Shown: in pieces, positions 25,739-34,344 of the stretch | Numbering within the stretch: the stretch's first letter is position 1 | Layout of the letters: each line of letters begins with the position of its first letter | Assembly: GCF_014203535.1 (NCBI RefSeq) | Contig: NZ_JACHJI010000003.1 | Location: 1-64,000 of the forward strand | Length of the DNA: 64,000 nt | Direction of reading: 5' to 3' | From: Streptomyces griseomycini | GTDB lineage: Bacteria > Actinomycetota > Actinomycetes > Streptomycetales > Streptomycetaceae | The notes under the pieces: model-generated | The model's database searches: none | Seen by the model: only the letters and a program-made list of their open reading frames with translations | Told to the model about the DNA's origin: nothing | Program-made: the position numbers and the translations under genes

Positions 25739-28700
25739 ATGTCCACACATCCCGCCCCCGCCCCCGCCCTCGGCGCCCTCGCCTCCCGCCTGGCCGAACT
25801 GTCGCTGCGTGACGCGCACCGGCTCGGGCGCAGGCTGGAGGGTGCGCGCAAGATCCGCAAGCCGGAGGCACGGGCCGCCGTGCTCGCCGAGATCGAGGCG
25901 GAGGCCGCCCGGGCCGAGGAGCGGATGGCCGAGCGGCGGATCCGTGTGCCCGAGGTCCGCTACCCCGAGCAGCTGCCGGTCAGCCAGAAGAAGGACGCGA
26001 TCGCCGAGGCCATCCGTGATCACCAGGTGGTGATCGTCGCGGGTGAGACCGGTTCCGGCAAGACGACGCAGATCCCGAAGATCTGTCTGGAGCTGGGCCG
26101 GGGCGTCCGGGGCATGATCGGGCACACCCAGCCCCGCCGTATCGCCGCCCGTACGGTGGCCGAGCGGGTGGCGGAGGAGCTGGAGACGCCGCTGGGCGAG
26201 GCCGTCGGCTGGAAGGTCCGTTTCACCGACCAGGTGAACCCGGACGCCACCTTCATCAAGCTGATGACCGACGGCATCCTGCTCGCCGAGATCCAGACCG
26301 ACCGCGAGCTGCGCGCCTACGACACGATCATCATCGACGAGGCGCACGAGCGGTCCCTGAACATCGACTTCCTGCTCGGCTACCTCGCGCAGCTGCTGCC
26401 GAAGCGCCCGGACCTGAAGGTCGTCATCACCTCGGCGACGATCGACCCGGAGCGCTTCTCCCGGCACTTCGGCGACGCCCCGATCATCGAGGTGAGCGGT
26501 CGTACGTACCCGGTGGAGGTCCGGTACCGCCCGCTGCTGGAGGAGGACTCGGAGGACGCCGACCGGGACCAGATCACCGCGATCACGGACGCCGTCGAGG
26601 AGCTGATGGCGGAGGGGCCCGGCGACATCCTGGTCTTCCTGTCCGGGGAGCGGGAGATCCGGGACACGGCGGACGCGCTGACGAAGAAGCAGTACAGGTC
26701 CACCGAGGTGCTGCCGCTGTACGCCCGGCTGTCGCACGCCGAGCAGCACCGGGTCTTCCAGCGGCACAGCGGCCGGCGGATCGTCCTGGCGACCAACGTC
26801 GCCGAGACCTCGCTGACGGTGCCGGGCATCAAGTACGTCATCGACCCCGGTTTCGCCCGCATCTCGCGCTACAGCCACCGCACGAAGGTGCAGCGCCTGC
26901 CGATCGAGCCGGTCTCGCAGGCGAGCGCGAACCAGCGCAAGGGCCGCTGCGGCCGTACGTCGGACGGCATCTGCATCCGTCTCTACAGCGAGGAGGACTT
27001 CCTCGCGCGGCCGGAGTTCACGGACGCGGAGATCCTGCGGACGAACCTGGCCTCCGTCATCCTGCAGATGACCGCGGCCGGCCTGGGCGACATCGAGAAG
27101 TTCCCGTTCATCGACCCGCCGGACCACCGCAACATCCGTGACGGCGTGCAGTTGCTGCAGGAGCTGGGCGCGCTCGACGCGACGCAGAAGGATCCCCGCA
27201 AGCGGCTGACGCAGACCGGCCGGAAGCTGGCCCAGCTGCCGGTGGACCCGCGGCTGGCCCGGATGGTGCTGGAGGCGGACCGGAACGGCTGTGTGCGCGA
27301 GGTCATGGTCATCGCCGCGGCGCTGTCCATCCAGGACCCGCGCGAGCGGCCCGCCGACAAGCAGACGCAGGCCGACCAGCAGCACGCCCGCTTCCGGGAC
27401 GAGACGAGCGACTTCCTCGCCTACCTCAACCTGTGGCGCTACGTGCGGGAGCAGCAGAAGGAACGCGGCTCGTCCTCGTTCCGGCGCATGTGCAAGCAGG
27501 AGTACCTGAACTTCCTGCGCATCCGCGAGTGGCAGGACATCTACACGCAGCTGCGCACGGTCGCCAAGCAGATGGGGATCCACCTCAACGACCAGGACGC
27601 CCCCGCCGACCGCATCCACGTCTCCCTCCTGGCCGGTCTGCTGTCGCACATCGGCATGAAGGACGTGAAGGAGTCCAAGGACTCCGGTCCGGGCGGCCGC
27701 AAGGACGGCGGCCGGAACGAGTACCTGGGGGCCCGCAACGCCAAGTTCGCGATCTTCCCGGGTTCGGCGCTGTTCAAGAAGCCCCCGCGCTTCGTGATGT
27801 CGGCCGAGCTCGTCGAGACGTCCCGGCTGTGGGCCCGGGTCAACGCGAAGATCGAGCCGGAGTGGGTCGAGCCGCTCGCCGAGCACCTCCTGAAGCGCAC
27901 GTACAGCGAGCCGCACTGGGAGAAGGACCAGGCGGCGGTGATGGCGTACGAGAAGGTGACGCTGTACGGCGTCCCGATCGTCGCGCAGCGCAAGGTGAAC
28001 TACGGACGGATCGACCCGGAGGTCTCCCGGGAGCTGTTCATCCGCAACGCGCTGGTCGAGGGCGACTGGCGCACGCACCACAAGTTCTTCGCCGACAACC
28101 GCCGACTCCTCACCGAGGTGGAGGAGTTGGAGCACCGGGCCCGGCGCCGGGACATCCTCGTCGACGACGAGACGCTGTTCGACTTCTACGACCAGCGGAT
28201 CCCGGAGCACGTGGTCTCGGGCGCCCACTTCGACTCCTGGTGGAAGCGCAAGCGGCACGAGCAGCCGGACTTCCTGGACTTCGAGCGGGAGATGCTGATC
28301 CGCGAGTCGGCGGAGGCGGTCACCAAGGCCGACTACCCCGACTCCTGGCGGCAGGGCCCGCTGAAGTTCCGGGTGACGTACCAGTTCGAGCCGGGGGCGG
28401 ACGCCGACGGCGTGACCGTCCACATCCCGCTCCAGGTGCTCAACCAGGTCACCGACGAGGGCTTCGACTGGCAGATCCCGGGCCTGCGGGAGGAGGTCGT
28501 CACGGAGCTGATCCGCTCCCTGCCGAAGCCGATCCGCCGCAACTACGTGCCGGCGCCGAACTACGCGAAGGCGTTCCTGGAGAGGGCGGTGCCCCTTCAG
28601 GAGCCGCTGACCACGACGATGGCGCGTGAACTGAAGCGCATGGTGGGGGTTCCCTTCGAGGCGGAGGACTTCGACTGGTCGAAGGTCCCCGACCACCTGA

Positions 28701-29722
28701 AGATCACTTTCCGGATCGTCGACGAGCGGCGCCGCAAGCTCGCCGAGGACAAGGACCTCGAGGCGCTGAAGCTGCGGCTGAAGCCGAAGGCCCGCAAGGC
28801 CCTTTCGCAGGCGGCCGCCGCGACGGCGGAGCGCCGGGGCGGTGAGTCCCTGGAGCGCAGGGGCCTGACGGAGTGGACGATCGGCACGCTCACGCGCGTG
28901 TTCGAGACGCGCCGGGCCGGTCAGCCGGTGAAGGCGTACCCGGCGCTGGTCGACGACGGGGACACGGTCTCCGTGCGCCTCTTCGACACGGAGGCCGAGC
29001 AGGCGGAGGCGATGTGGAAGGGCACGCGCCGGCTGATCCTGCTGGGGATCCCGGTGAACCCCGCGAAGTTCGCGTCCGAGAAGTTGTCGAACGCGCAGAA
29101 GCTCGCGCTGTCCGCGAATCCGCACGGTTCCGTCCAGGCCCTGTTCGACGACTGCGCGACGGCCGCGGCGGACCGGCTGATCGCGGACTTCGGCGGGCCG
29201 GTGTGGGACGAGGAGTCGTACCGGAAGCTGTACGACAAGGTGCGCGCGGAGATCGTCGACACGACCGTCCGTGCGGTGGGCCAGGTGCAGCAGGTGCTGG
29301 CCGCCTGGCAGGCCTGTGAGCGCCGTCTGAAGGCCGTGCGCAGCCCGGCGCTGCTGCCGAACCTGCAGGACGTGCGGAAGCAGTTGGACGCGCTGGTGCG
29401 GCCGGGCTTCGTGACGGAGGCGGGCCTGCGCCGGCTGCCGGACCTGATGCGTTATCTGGTGGCCGCGGACCGCCGTCTGCAGCAGATGCCGACGAACGTC
29501 CAGCGGGACACGACCCGCATGGCGAAGGTCCACGAGATGCAGGACGAGTACGCGTGGCTGCTGGAGCAGCTGCCGCAGGGCCGGCCGGTCCCCTCGTCGG
29601 TGCGTGACATCCGCTGGATGATCGAGGAGCTGCGGGTCAGCTACTTCGCCCACGCGCTGGGGACGGCGTACCCGGTCTCGGACAAGCGGATCGTGAAGGC
29701 GATCGACGCGGCGGCGCCGTGA
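25739..29722 (+). CDS. hrpA: ATP-dependent RNA helicase HrpA (DEAH-box)
   Basis: This 1327-residue DEAH-box helicase is full length for HrpA. The motifs are Walker A GETGSGKTT (102-110), DEAH (200-203), SAT (about 231) and the helicase C domain with QRKGRCGRTSDG. The winged-helix/ratchet (HA2), OB-fold and long HrpA-specific C-terminal domain (DUF3418, from about residue 700) follow. HrpA is implicated in mRNA processing and in resolving collided ribosomes in other bacteria. ATG 25739 lacks a strong ribosome-binding site. It lies between two tRNA-Asp genes on the same strand. Confidence 0.94.
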   Translation: MSTHPAPAPALGALASRLAELSLRDAHRLGRRLEGARKIRKPEARAAVLAEIEAEAARAEERMAERRIRVPEVRYPEQLPVSQKKDAIAEAIRDHQVVIVAGETGSGKTTQIPKICLELGRGVRGMIGHTQPRRIAARTVAERVAEELETPLGEAVGWKVRFTDQVNPDATFIKLMTDGILLAEIQTDRELRAYDTIIIDEAHERSLNIDFLLGYLAQLLPKRPDLKVVITSATIDPERFSRHFGDAPIIEVSGRTYPVEVRYRPLLEEDSEDADRDQITAITDAVEELMAEGPGDILVFLSGEREIRDTADALTKKQYRSTEVLPLYARLSHAEQHRVFQRHSGRRIVLATNVAETSLTVPGIKYVIDPGFARISRYSHRTKVQRLPIEPVSQASANQRKGRCGRTSDGICIRLYSEEDFLARPEFTDAEILRTNLASVILQMTAAGLGDIEKFPFIDPPDHRNIRDGVQLLQELGALDATQKDPRKRLTQTGRKLAQLPVDPRLARMVLEADRNGCVREVMVIAAALSIQDPRERPADKQTQADQQHARFRDETSDFLAYLNLWRYVREQQKERGSSSFRRMCKQEYLNFLRIREWQDIYTQLRTVAKQMGIHLNDQDAPADRIHVSLLAGLLSHIGMKDVKESKDSGPGGRKDGGRNEYLGARNAKFAIFPGSALFKKPPRFVMSAELVETSRLWARVNAKIEPEWVEPLAEHLLKRTYSEPHWEKDQAAVMAYEKVTLYGVPIVAQRKVNYGRIDPEVSRELFIRNALVEGDWRTHHKFFADNRRLLTEVEELEHRARRRDILVDDETLFDFYDQRIPEHVVSGAHFDSWWKRKRHEQPDFLDFEREMLIRESAEAVTKADYPDSWRQGPLKFRVTYQFEPGADADGVTVHIPLQVLNQVTDEGFDWQIPGLREEVVTELIRSLPKPIRRNYVPAPNYAKAFLERAVPLQEPLTTTMARELKRMVGVPFEAEDFDWSKVPDHLKITFRIVDERRRKLAEDKDLEALKLRLKPKARKALSQAAAATAERRGGESLERRGLTEWTIGTLTRVFETRRAGQPVKAYPALVDDGDTVSVRLFDTEAEQAEAMWKGTRRLILLGIPVNPAKFASEKLSNAQKLALSANPHGSVQALFDDCATAAADRLIADFGGPVWDEESYRKLYDKVRAEIVDTTVRAVGQVQQVLAAWQACERRLKAVRSPALLPNLQDVRKQLDALVRPGFVTEAGLRRLPDLMRYLVAADRRLQQMPTNVQRDTTRMAKVHEMQDEYAWLLEQLPQGRPVPSSVRDIRWMIEELRVSYFAHALGTAYPVSDKRIVKAIDAAAP

Positions 29723-29816
29723 CGGAAAAGGCACGGAGGGTGAGTTCGACCTGGCGGCCTCCCCTCCTGTACAGTCTCTTCTCGCAGCGCAACGCAGGAA
29801 TCGCACTGCGAAACCT

Positions 29817-29891
29817 GGTCCTGTGGAGCAGTTTGGAGTGCTCGCCACCCTGTCAAGGTGGAGGCCGCGGGTTCAAATCCCGTCAGGACCG
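29817..29891 (+). tRNA. tRNA-Asp (GTC), second copy
   Basis: Identical to the copy at 25451-25525. It is preceded by a TACAGT -10-like sequence near 29770. Confidence 0.94.
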
Positions 29892-29899
29892 CAACAACC

Positions 29900-29935
29900 G
29901 GAAGACCCGCACCCGCAAGGGACCGCGGGTCTTCC
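29900..29935. terminator. Terminator of the second tRNA-Asp
   Basis: An 11-bp perfect stem (29900-29910 with 29925-29935) lies 8 bp after the tRNA. Confidence 0.7.
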
Positions 29936-30169
29936 GCGTCGAGGAGGCCCGTCCCTCAGGGGGCGGGCCTTCCGCATGTCCTGGGGCCTTCCGCGCCGCC
30001 GGGCTTCCCCCCGCGCGCTCCGGCGCGCCTCGAGGCGCCGTGCGCCCTTCCGGGGACCCTCCAGGCCCGCCGGGCCCCCTCCCGGGCCTCCGGGCGGTCT
30101 TGACGGGCTGACGTTCCGTCGGTACCCCAGGAACCAGGGTTCCTCTCCGTGTGGCCGTGGAGGTGGCGT

Positions 30170-30385
30170 GTGGGGGCATCGGCCAGGCACGAGACACGGG
30201 CGCTGCTCCGCGCGAACCTGTCGGCCGCGTCGTCGTACCGGCACCTGACCCGCCACTGTCCGATCTGCCATCACCTGCTGCGGCTGGCGCTGGACTCGGC
30301 GCCGCCCTCCGCCGCGCCCGTCGAGGACGGGTGCGCCACCGACCCCCCCTCGGACGAGCCCGGCCCCAAGGCGCGCTCCCTTTAG
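30170..30385 (+). CDS. Small CxxC protein (DUF6274-like)
   Basis: This 71-residue protein contains ASARHETRALLRANL, then SSYRHLTRHCPICHHLLRLAL with a CPIC pair and several histidines, a possible zinc site. The tail is acidic and Pro-rich. The pattern fits short Streptomyces proteins I recall as DUF6274, which have no known function. GTG 30170 follows GGAGGT by 5 bp, which decides the start over in-frame GTG 30149. Confidence 0.66.
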   Translation: MGASARHETRALLRANLSAASSYRHLTRHCPICHHLLRLALDSAPPSAAPVEDGCATDPPSDEPGPKARSL

Positions 30386-30768
30386 CGCATATGCCTCGGC
30401 GTCAACAAGCCGACTGGTATGTGACGGGTGTCACCGTATGAGTTTTGGGAAGTGCGGTACTTACGCCCTTCCTACAACAGGTCAATTTAATATGTGCAAT
30501 TGCACTACCCGGAGGGGCCCGCGCCACCACCCGCGCAGGTGCCCCACAACGACCCCCCGGCGTACCCACGACCGGCGCACAAAAAGATCGCGCTGGACCC
30601 GGCGGAGTCCAGCGCGATCGACGACGCACCCTTGTTCAGTTGCCCGGAGAGCTCTGATCTGCTTGGGCGAGGGGCCTGTTGGGGCAGTCCCCGCGTCGCT
30701 TGGAGCTAGGGTTTCGGGCGTTCGGGCCAGTTGGGGGACCAGCCGGTTCGCCCGGATTGTTCAGTTGT
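30386..30768. other. Intergenic region with palindromes downstream of bldC
   Basis: These 383 bp hold no convincing gene. The part 30386-30510 is unusually AT-rich and contains the perfect palindrome GTGCAATTGCAC (30494-30505). An inverted repeat GTGAC-GGGT-GTCAC lies near 30421. On the minus strand, TTGACC followed 16 bp later by TAAGTA could be a promoter. A U-tract terminator is listed separately. Confidence 0.5.
30586..30619 (-). terminator. Intrinsic terminator with T-tract downstream of bldC
   Basis: A perfect 13-bp stem (30586-30598 with 30607-30619) with an 8-nt loop is followed on the minus strand by TTTTT. This is one of few U-tract terminators in the window, 150 bp past the bldC stop. 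Confidence 0.75.
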
Positions 30769-30975
30769 TCAGGCCTCGCTGCGCTGCTGCGGGATGCCCG
30801 CGAGCAGTGCGCGGACTTCGGCCTCGCGGTAGCGGCGGTGCCCGCCGAGCGTGCGGATCGACGTGAGCTTGCCGGCCTTCGCCCAGCGCGTGACCGTCTT
30901 CGGGTCGACGCGGAACATGGTGGCGACCTCAGCCGGGGTCAGCAGCGGCTCGGCATCAGGGGTGCGAGCGGTCAT
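30769..30975 (-). CDS. bldC: Developmental regulator BldC
   Basis: This 68-residue DNA-binding protein has a single MerR-like winged HTH (about residues 12-62: LLTPAEVATMFRVDPKTVTR, then the GHRRYREAEVRALL wing). BldC binds cooperatively to direct repeats and delays entry into differentiation, controlling antibiotic and sporulation genes in Streptomyces. Length and sequence fit known BldC. ATG 30975 follows GAGGAGG by 6 bp. Its leader contains an 8-bp inverted repeat and, further upstream, a BldD-type box. Confidence 0.96.
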   Translation of the reverse strand: MTARTPDAEPLLTPAEVATMFRVDPKTVTRWAKAGKLTSIRTLGGHRRYREAEVRALLAGIPQQRSEA

Positions 30976-30991
30976 GAGCGGCCTCCTCGGG

Positions 30992-31013
30992 AGAACCGAA
31001 CCTTCTCGGTTCT
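30992..31013 (-). promoter_or_regulatory. Inverted repeat in the bldC leader
   Basis: AGAACCGA (30992-30999) and TCGGTTCT (31006-31013) lie just upstream of the bldC ribosome-binding site. This could be an operator or a leader hairpin affecting translation. Confidence 0.5.
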
Positions 31014-31210
31014 TTCCTCTAAATTCTGCACCTTGACCCGCGTTGCCCGAAATGGCGGACGCGAGTCGAGTCGGTTATAGGACGAACGGCTTGTCCTCGG
31101 CACTACAACTACACCATCTGTCCAGCCGCGTCGGCCAAACCGATGGAATTGCCCTCCCAGGTGTTCATCAGCCGCGGAAGCCGATGGACCATGCCATAGC
31201 GGACAGTCAC

Positions 31211-31237
31211 GCCGCTGTGACGATCAGTCACAGCGGC
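31211..31237. promoter_or_regulatory. BldD-type box upstream of bldC
   Basis: GCCGCTGTGAC (31211-31221) and GTCACAGCGGC (31227-31237) are perfect 11-bp arms around GATCA. The core TGAC-N5-GTCA fits the BldD consensus tnAC-N5-GTnA. It lies about 240 bp upstream of bldC, a gene I recall as a member of the BldD regulon. The whole gap 30976-31505 contains no convincing gene. Confidence 0.65.
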
Positions 31238-31505
31238 GATCAGGAGGCACCGGACCCCCCAAAGCGTGCAATGCTGAGATTCCGCCCACAATGGAGCACA
31301 GTAGGGCGGAGGAGTCCTCCCCGGACTCCTTGTCCTATTTTGGCATGAGGGTGGGCAAGGGGCGCAAGGGCCGCGTACGTGCGGTCCGTCACGCTTGACG
31401 CGCTTGGGGCATACGTGCAAATCGGCGCCTACGTCCGTTGTGGGGTCCGTGTTGACGGAACCTCAGGGCGAAGACAAAACCCCAAGAAGGGCGTTTGGTC
31501 AAACG

Positions 31506-32348
31506 TCAGTTCGCCGAGCGCAGGTCCCGCACCGACCGCCACCGCTCCACCAGCCGCAGGTACGCGGCGCCGGCTCCCTCGCCGTCGCCGCGGCGCAGCG
31601 CCGCGATCCCCTCGGCCACGTCCGCCGCCGAGTGGTCGTCCTCCAGCGCGCCGGTCGGCAGGGCGTGCACCAGGCCGCCGTAGTCCAGCTCGACCAGTGA
31701 GCGCGGGTGGAACTCCTCCAGCCAGCGCCCGACGTCGACGAGGCCGTCGATCAGCAGCCCCTCCGCCACGGCGTCGCGCAGCGCCCGCAGCCCCCGCGCG
31801 ACCCGCCGCCGGGCCTGGACCATGGGCGTCCGGTAGCGCAGGACGGGCGCCTCGTCGACGGAGCCCTCGGCGTACTCGCGCTCCTCGTCCGCGAACAGCA
31901 CGAACCAGTTGATCGGCACCTGCCAGGTGGCGGTGCGGATCCAGGGCCGGGCGTCGGGGTGGTCGGCCAGCCAGCGCTCGTAGTCCTGGGCCGCCTGGCC
32001 GCGCACGACCGGGGGCAGGAGCGCGTCGAGGACCGGCGGGGGGAAGTCCTCGGCGAGCTCGTCCAGCGCCTGCCAGCCGCGCAGCCGGGTGCGCCAGGGG
32101 CAAACGCACACCACGCCGTCGACCTCCAGCACGAACGCGTCGTCGCTCTCGTGCACCGGCACCGGTACGGGCGGCGTGGACGCCAGGTCGGCCAGGGCCC
32201 GGCGGAGTTCGTCCTGGTAGGAGGGGCGGTCGGGGCGGCGGGCGTAGCGGGCCCAGTGGTCGCGCTCCGGCTCGGGGAAGGCGGCCAGCGGTTCGTACAC
32301 GCGCAGGTAGGTCGCGTAGGGGACGATCACCGAGGTCACCTTGGGCAC
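31506..32348 (-). CDS. Conserved hypothetical protein (SCO4090-like)
   Basis: The 280-residue soluble protein has no signal peptide. It is rich in Arg, Glu and Trp, with a [19 protein letters not shown] segment near residue 85 and helical C-terminal motifs around [20 protein letters not shown]. Its position between bldC and vdh matches the S. coelicolor gene SCO4090. GTG 32348 has GGGAG 6 bp upstream. Function is not recognised. Confidence 0.75.
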   Translation of the reverse strand: MPKVTSVIVPYATYLRVYEPLAAFPEPERDHWARYARRPDRPSYQDELRRALADLASTPPVPVPVHESDDAFVLEVDGVVCVCPWRTRLRGWQALDELAEDFPPPVLDALLPPVVRGQAAQDYERWLADHPDARPWIRTATWQVPINWFVLFADEEREYAEGSVDEAPVLRYRTPMVQARRRVARGLRALRDAVAEGLLIDGLVDVGRWLEEFHPRSLVELDYGGLVHALPTGALEDDHSAADVAEGIAALRRGDGEGAGAAYLRLVERWRSVRDLRSAN

Positions 32349-32571
32349 GCCTGCTCCCTCCCCCGCGGACCGTCGGCAAAACCTGCGGGTCCCGCTCGCG
32401 GACACGCGGGAAAACCATGCAAATCGTCGCACGGCGGTACTCCGGTCGGAGGTGATCCTGGCCACGGTGCACCCTACGGGCGCGTCAGGCTCTAATCTCG
32501 TGCTCACAGTCCCCGCCACCCGTACGGGAGGCTGCTCCCACCCCGCCGCTACTTACTCAGGAGTCACCACA

Positions 32572-33660
32572 GTGACCGACGTATCTGACGGCGTCCTGCA
32601 CACCCTGTTCCGCTCGGAGCAGGGGGGTCATGAGCAAGTCGTGCTCTGTCAGGACCGCGCCAGCGGCCTCAAGGCCGTGATCGCCATCCACTCCACCGCC
32701 CTGGGCCCCGCCCTCGGCGGTACGCGCTTCTACCCGTACGCGACCGAGGAGGAGGCCGTCGCCGACGCGCTGAACCTCGCGCGCGGGATGTCGTACAAGA
32801 ACGCCATGGCCGGTCTCGACCACGGCGGCGGCAAGGCCGTGATCATCGGCGATCCGGAGCAGATCAAGACCGAGGAGCTGCTCCTCGCCTACGGCCGGTT
32901 CGTCGCCTCGCTCGGCGGCCGGTACGTCACCGCCTGCGACGTCGGCACCTACGTGGCCGACATGGACGTCGTGGCCCGCGAGTGCCGCTGGACCACCGGC
33001 CGCTCCCCCGAGAACGGCGGCGCCGGCGACTCCTCGGTGCTCACCTCCTTCGGCGTCTACCAGGGCATGCGGGCGGCCGCCCAGCACCTGTGGGGCGACC
33101 CGTCGCTGCGCGACCGCAGGGTCGGCGTCGCGGGTGTCGGCAAGGTCGGCCACCACCTGGTGGAGCACCTGCGGGCCGAGGGCGCCGAGGTCGTGATCAC
33201 CGATGTGCGCGAGGACGCCGTGCGGCGGATCCTCGACCGGCACCCCGAGGGCGTCTCGGCGGTCGCCGACACCGAGGCGCTGATCCGGACCGAGGGCCTG
33301 GACGTCTACGCCCCGTGCGCGCTGGGCGGGGCGCTGAACGACGACACCGTGCCGGTGCTGACCGCCAAGGTGGTCTGCGGCGCCGCCAACAACCAGCTCG
33401 CCCACCCGGGCGTGGAGAAGGACCTCGCCGACCGCGGGATCCTCTACGCGCCGGACTACGTGGTGAACGCCGGCGGGGTCATCCAGGTCGCCGACGAGCT
33501 GCACGGCTTCGACTTCGACCGGTGCAAGGCGAAGGCGGCGAAGATCTTCGACACCACGCTCGCCATATTCGCACGTGCGAAGGTGGACGGGATCCCGCCG
33601 GCCGCCGCGGCCGACCGGATCGCCGAGCAGCGGATGGCGGAGGCGCGCCCTGTGGCATGA
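32572..33660 (+). CDS. vdh: Valine (branched-chain amino acid) dehydrogenase
   Basis: This 362-residue NAD-dependent oxidative deaminase of the Glu/Leu/Phe/Val dehydrogenase family converts valine to 2-oxoisovalerate. That provides starter units for fatty acids and polyketides. The glycine-rich [13 protein letters not shown] and the lysines in [18 protein letters not shown] (residues 76 and 88) are the catalytic region. The Rossmann motif [11 protein letters not shown] lies at about 185. GTG 32572 follows GGAG by about 9 bp and fits the size of Streptomyces Vdh. It is divergent from the hypothetical gene. Confidence 0.93.
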   Translation: MTDVSDGVLHTLFRSEQGGHEQVVLCQDRASGLKAVIAIHSTALGPALGGTRFYPYATEEEAVADALNLARGMSYKNAMAGLDHGGGKAVIIGDPEQIKTEELLLAYGRFVASLGGRYVTACDVGTYVADMDVVARECRWTTGRSPENGGAGDSSVLTSFGVYQGMRAAAQHLWGDPSLRDRRVGVAGVGKVGHHLVEHLRAEGAEVVITDVREDAVRRILDRHPEGVSAVADTEALIRTEGLDVYAPCALGGALNDDTVPVLTAKVVCGAANNQLAHPGVEKDLADRGILYAPDYVVNAGGVIQVADELHGFDFDRCKAKAAKIFDTTLAIFARAKVDGIPPAAAADRIAEQRMAEARPVA

Positions 33661-33684
33661 CGCCCGGGCGGCAGGATGGTGTGC

Positions 33685-33709
33685 GCGGGCGCCCGGCACG
33701 GGCGCCCGC
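33685..33709. terminator. Terminator of vdh
   Basis: Perfect 11-bp arms (33685-33695, 33699-33709) with a GCA loop lie 25 bp after the vdh stop codon. Confidence 0.7.
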
Positions 33710-33992
33710 CCGCGTTCGGCCGGTACCGGCCGGGGGGCACTTGGAGAGAACTCTCACTTCTTCCGGCGGGTCGACCGCCGATAAGTGGTTAGAATCGCGT
33801 TTGACCAGCGAGGACGGGACGTCTCGAAGGTCTGGGCGCGGGCCCGTCATGCGGGCGACGTACCGTATGGGCGCGGGCTCAGGTACCGTGGAAGCTCTAC
33901 GGACCGGACTCTCCTCGCAGAGTCCGTTCCGGACCATGAACGCGTGTCAAGACTCTGGGGCCGTCGAGCCCCGTCGTTGAGGGGGTCGAGCC
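33710..33992 (+). promoter_or_regulatory. Leader and promoter region of the DUF3073 gene
   Basis: No gene is seen between the vdh terminator and DUF3073. A TAGAAT -10-like box lies at 33790-33795, without a good -35. A leader hairpin (33905-33912 with 33919-33926, CGGACTCT arms) precedes the start codon by about 65 bp. Confidence 0.4.
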
Positions 33993-34241
33993 ATGGGGCG
34001 CGGCCGGGCCAAGGCCAAGCAGACGAAGGTCGCCCGCCAGCTGAAGTACAACAGCGGTGGGACGGACCTCGCACGCCTGGCCGAGGAGCTGGGCGCATCG
34101 ACGTCGAACCAGTCGCCGAACGGCGACCACTTCGAGGCCGATGAGCAAGACGACGACCTGTACGCACGGTACGCCGACCTCTACGAGGACGACGACGAGG
34201 ACGAGGACGGCCAGTCCTCGCAACAGCGTCGCGGCGCTTGA
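33993..34241 (+). CDS. DUF3073 small acidic/basic protein
   Basis: This 82-residue actinobacterial protein has a basic N-terminus (MGRGRAKAKQTKVARQLKY) and a strongly acidic Asp/Glu stretch near residues 52-73. It is highly conserved in Streptomyces but of unknown function; the charge pattern suggests nucleic-acid binding or a ribosome-related role. ATG 33993 has GAGGGGG upstream. It is convergent with purM. Confidence 0.88.
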   Translation: MGRGRAKAKQTKVARQLKYNSGGTDLARLAEELGASTSNQSPNGDHFEADEQDDDLYARYADLYEDDDEDEDGQSSQQRRGA

Positions 34242-34260
34242 CCTTGCACTGAAGCATCAG

Positions 34261-34290
34261 CCCGGTCGGTGACGGAAGTCCCCGACCGGG
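34261..34290. terminator. Terminator between DUF3073 and purM
   Basis: CCCGGTCGG and CCGACCGGG arms surround a 12-nt loop and are followed by TTTCAT, between two convergent genes. Confidence 0.65.
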
Positions 34291-34344
34291 TTTCATGCTG
34301 CCCGCCCGTCCTGCGCGCGGGCAGCACGCCCCGGTGTCCGGTGC

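Noticed and set aside
25517..29848. 1443-codon open frame on the minus strand opposite hrpA
   Set aside because: It mirrors hrpA, has low-complexity His/Arg/Leu composition typical of antisense frames in high-GC DNA and no family motifs. It also spans tRNA genes.
30438..30866. Possible plus-strand genes between DUF6274-like gene and bldC
   Set aside because: The frames overlap bldC and a terminator and have atypical composition.
31043..31348. Possible 101-codon gene upstream of bldC
   Set aside because: No ribosome-binding site, no family pattern, and it contains the BldD-type box; treated as regulatory DNA.
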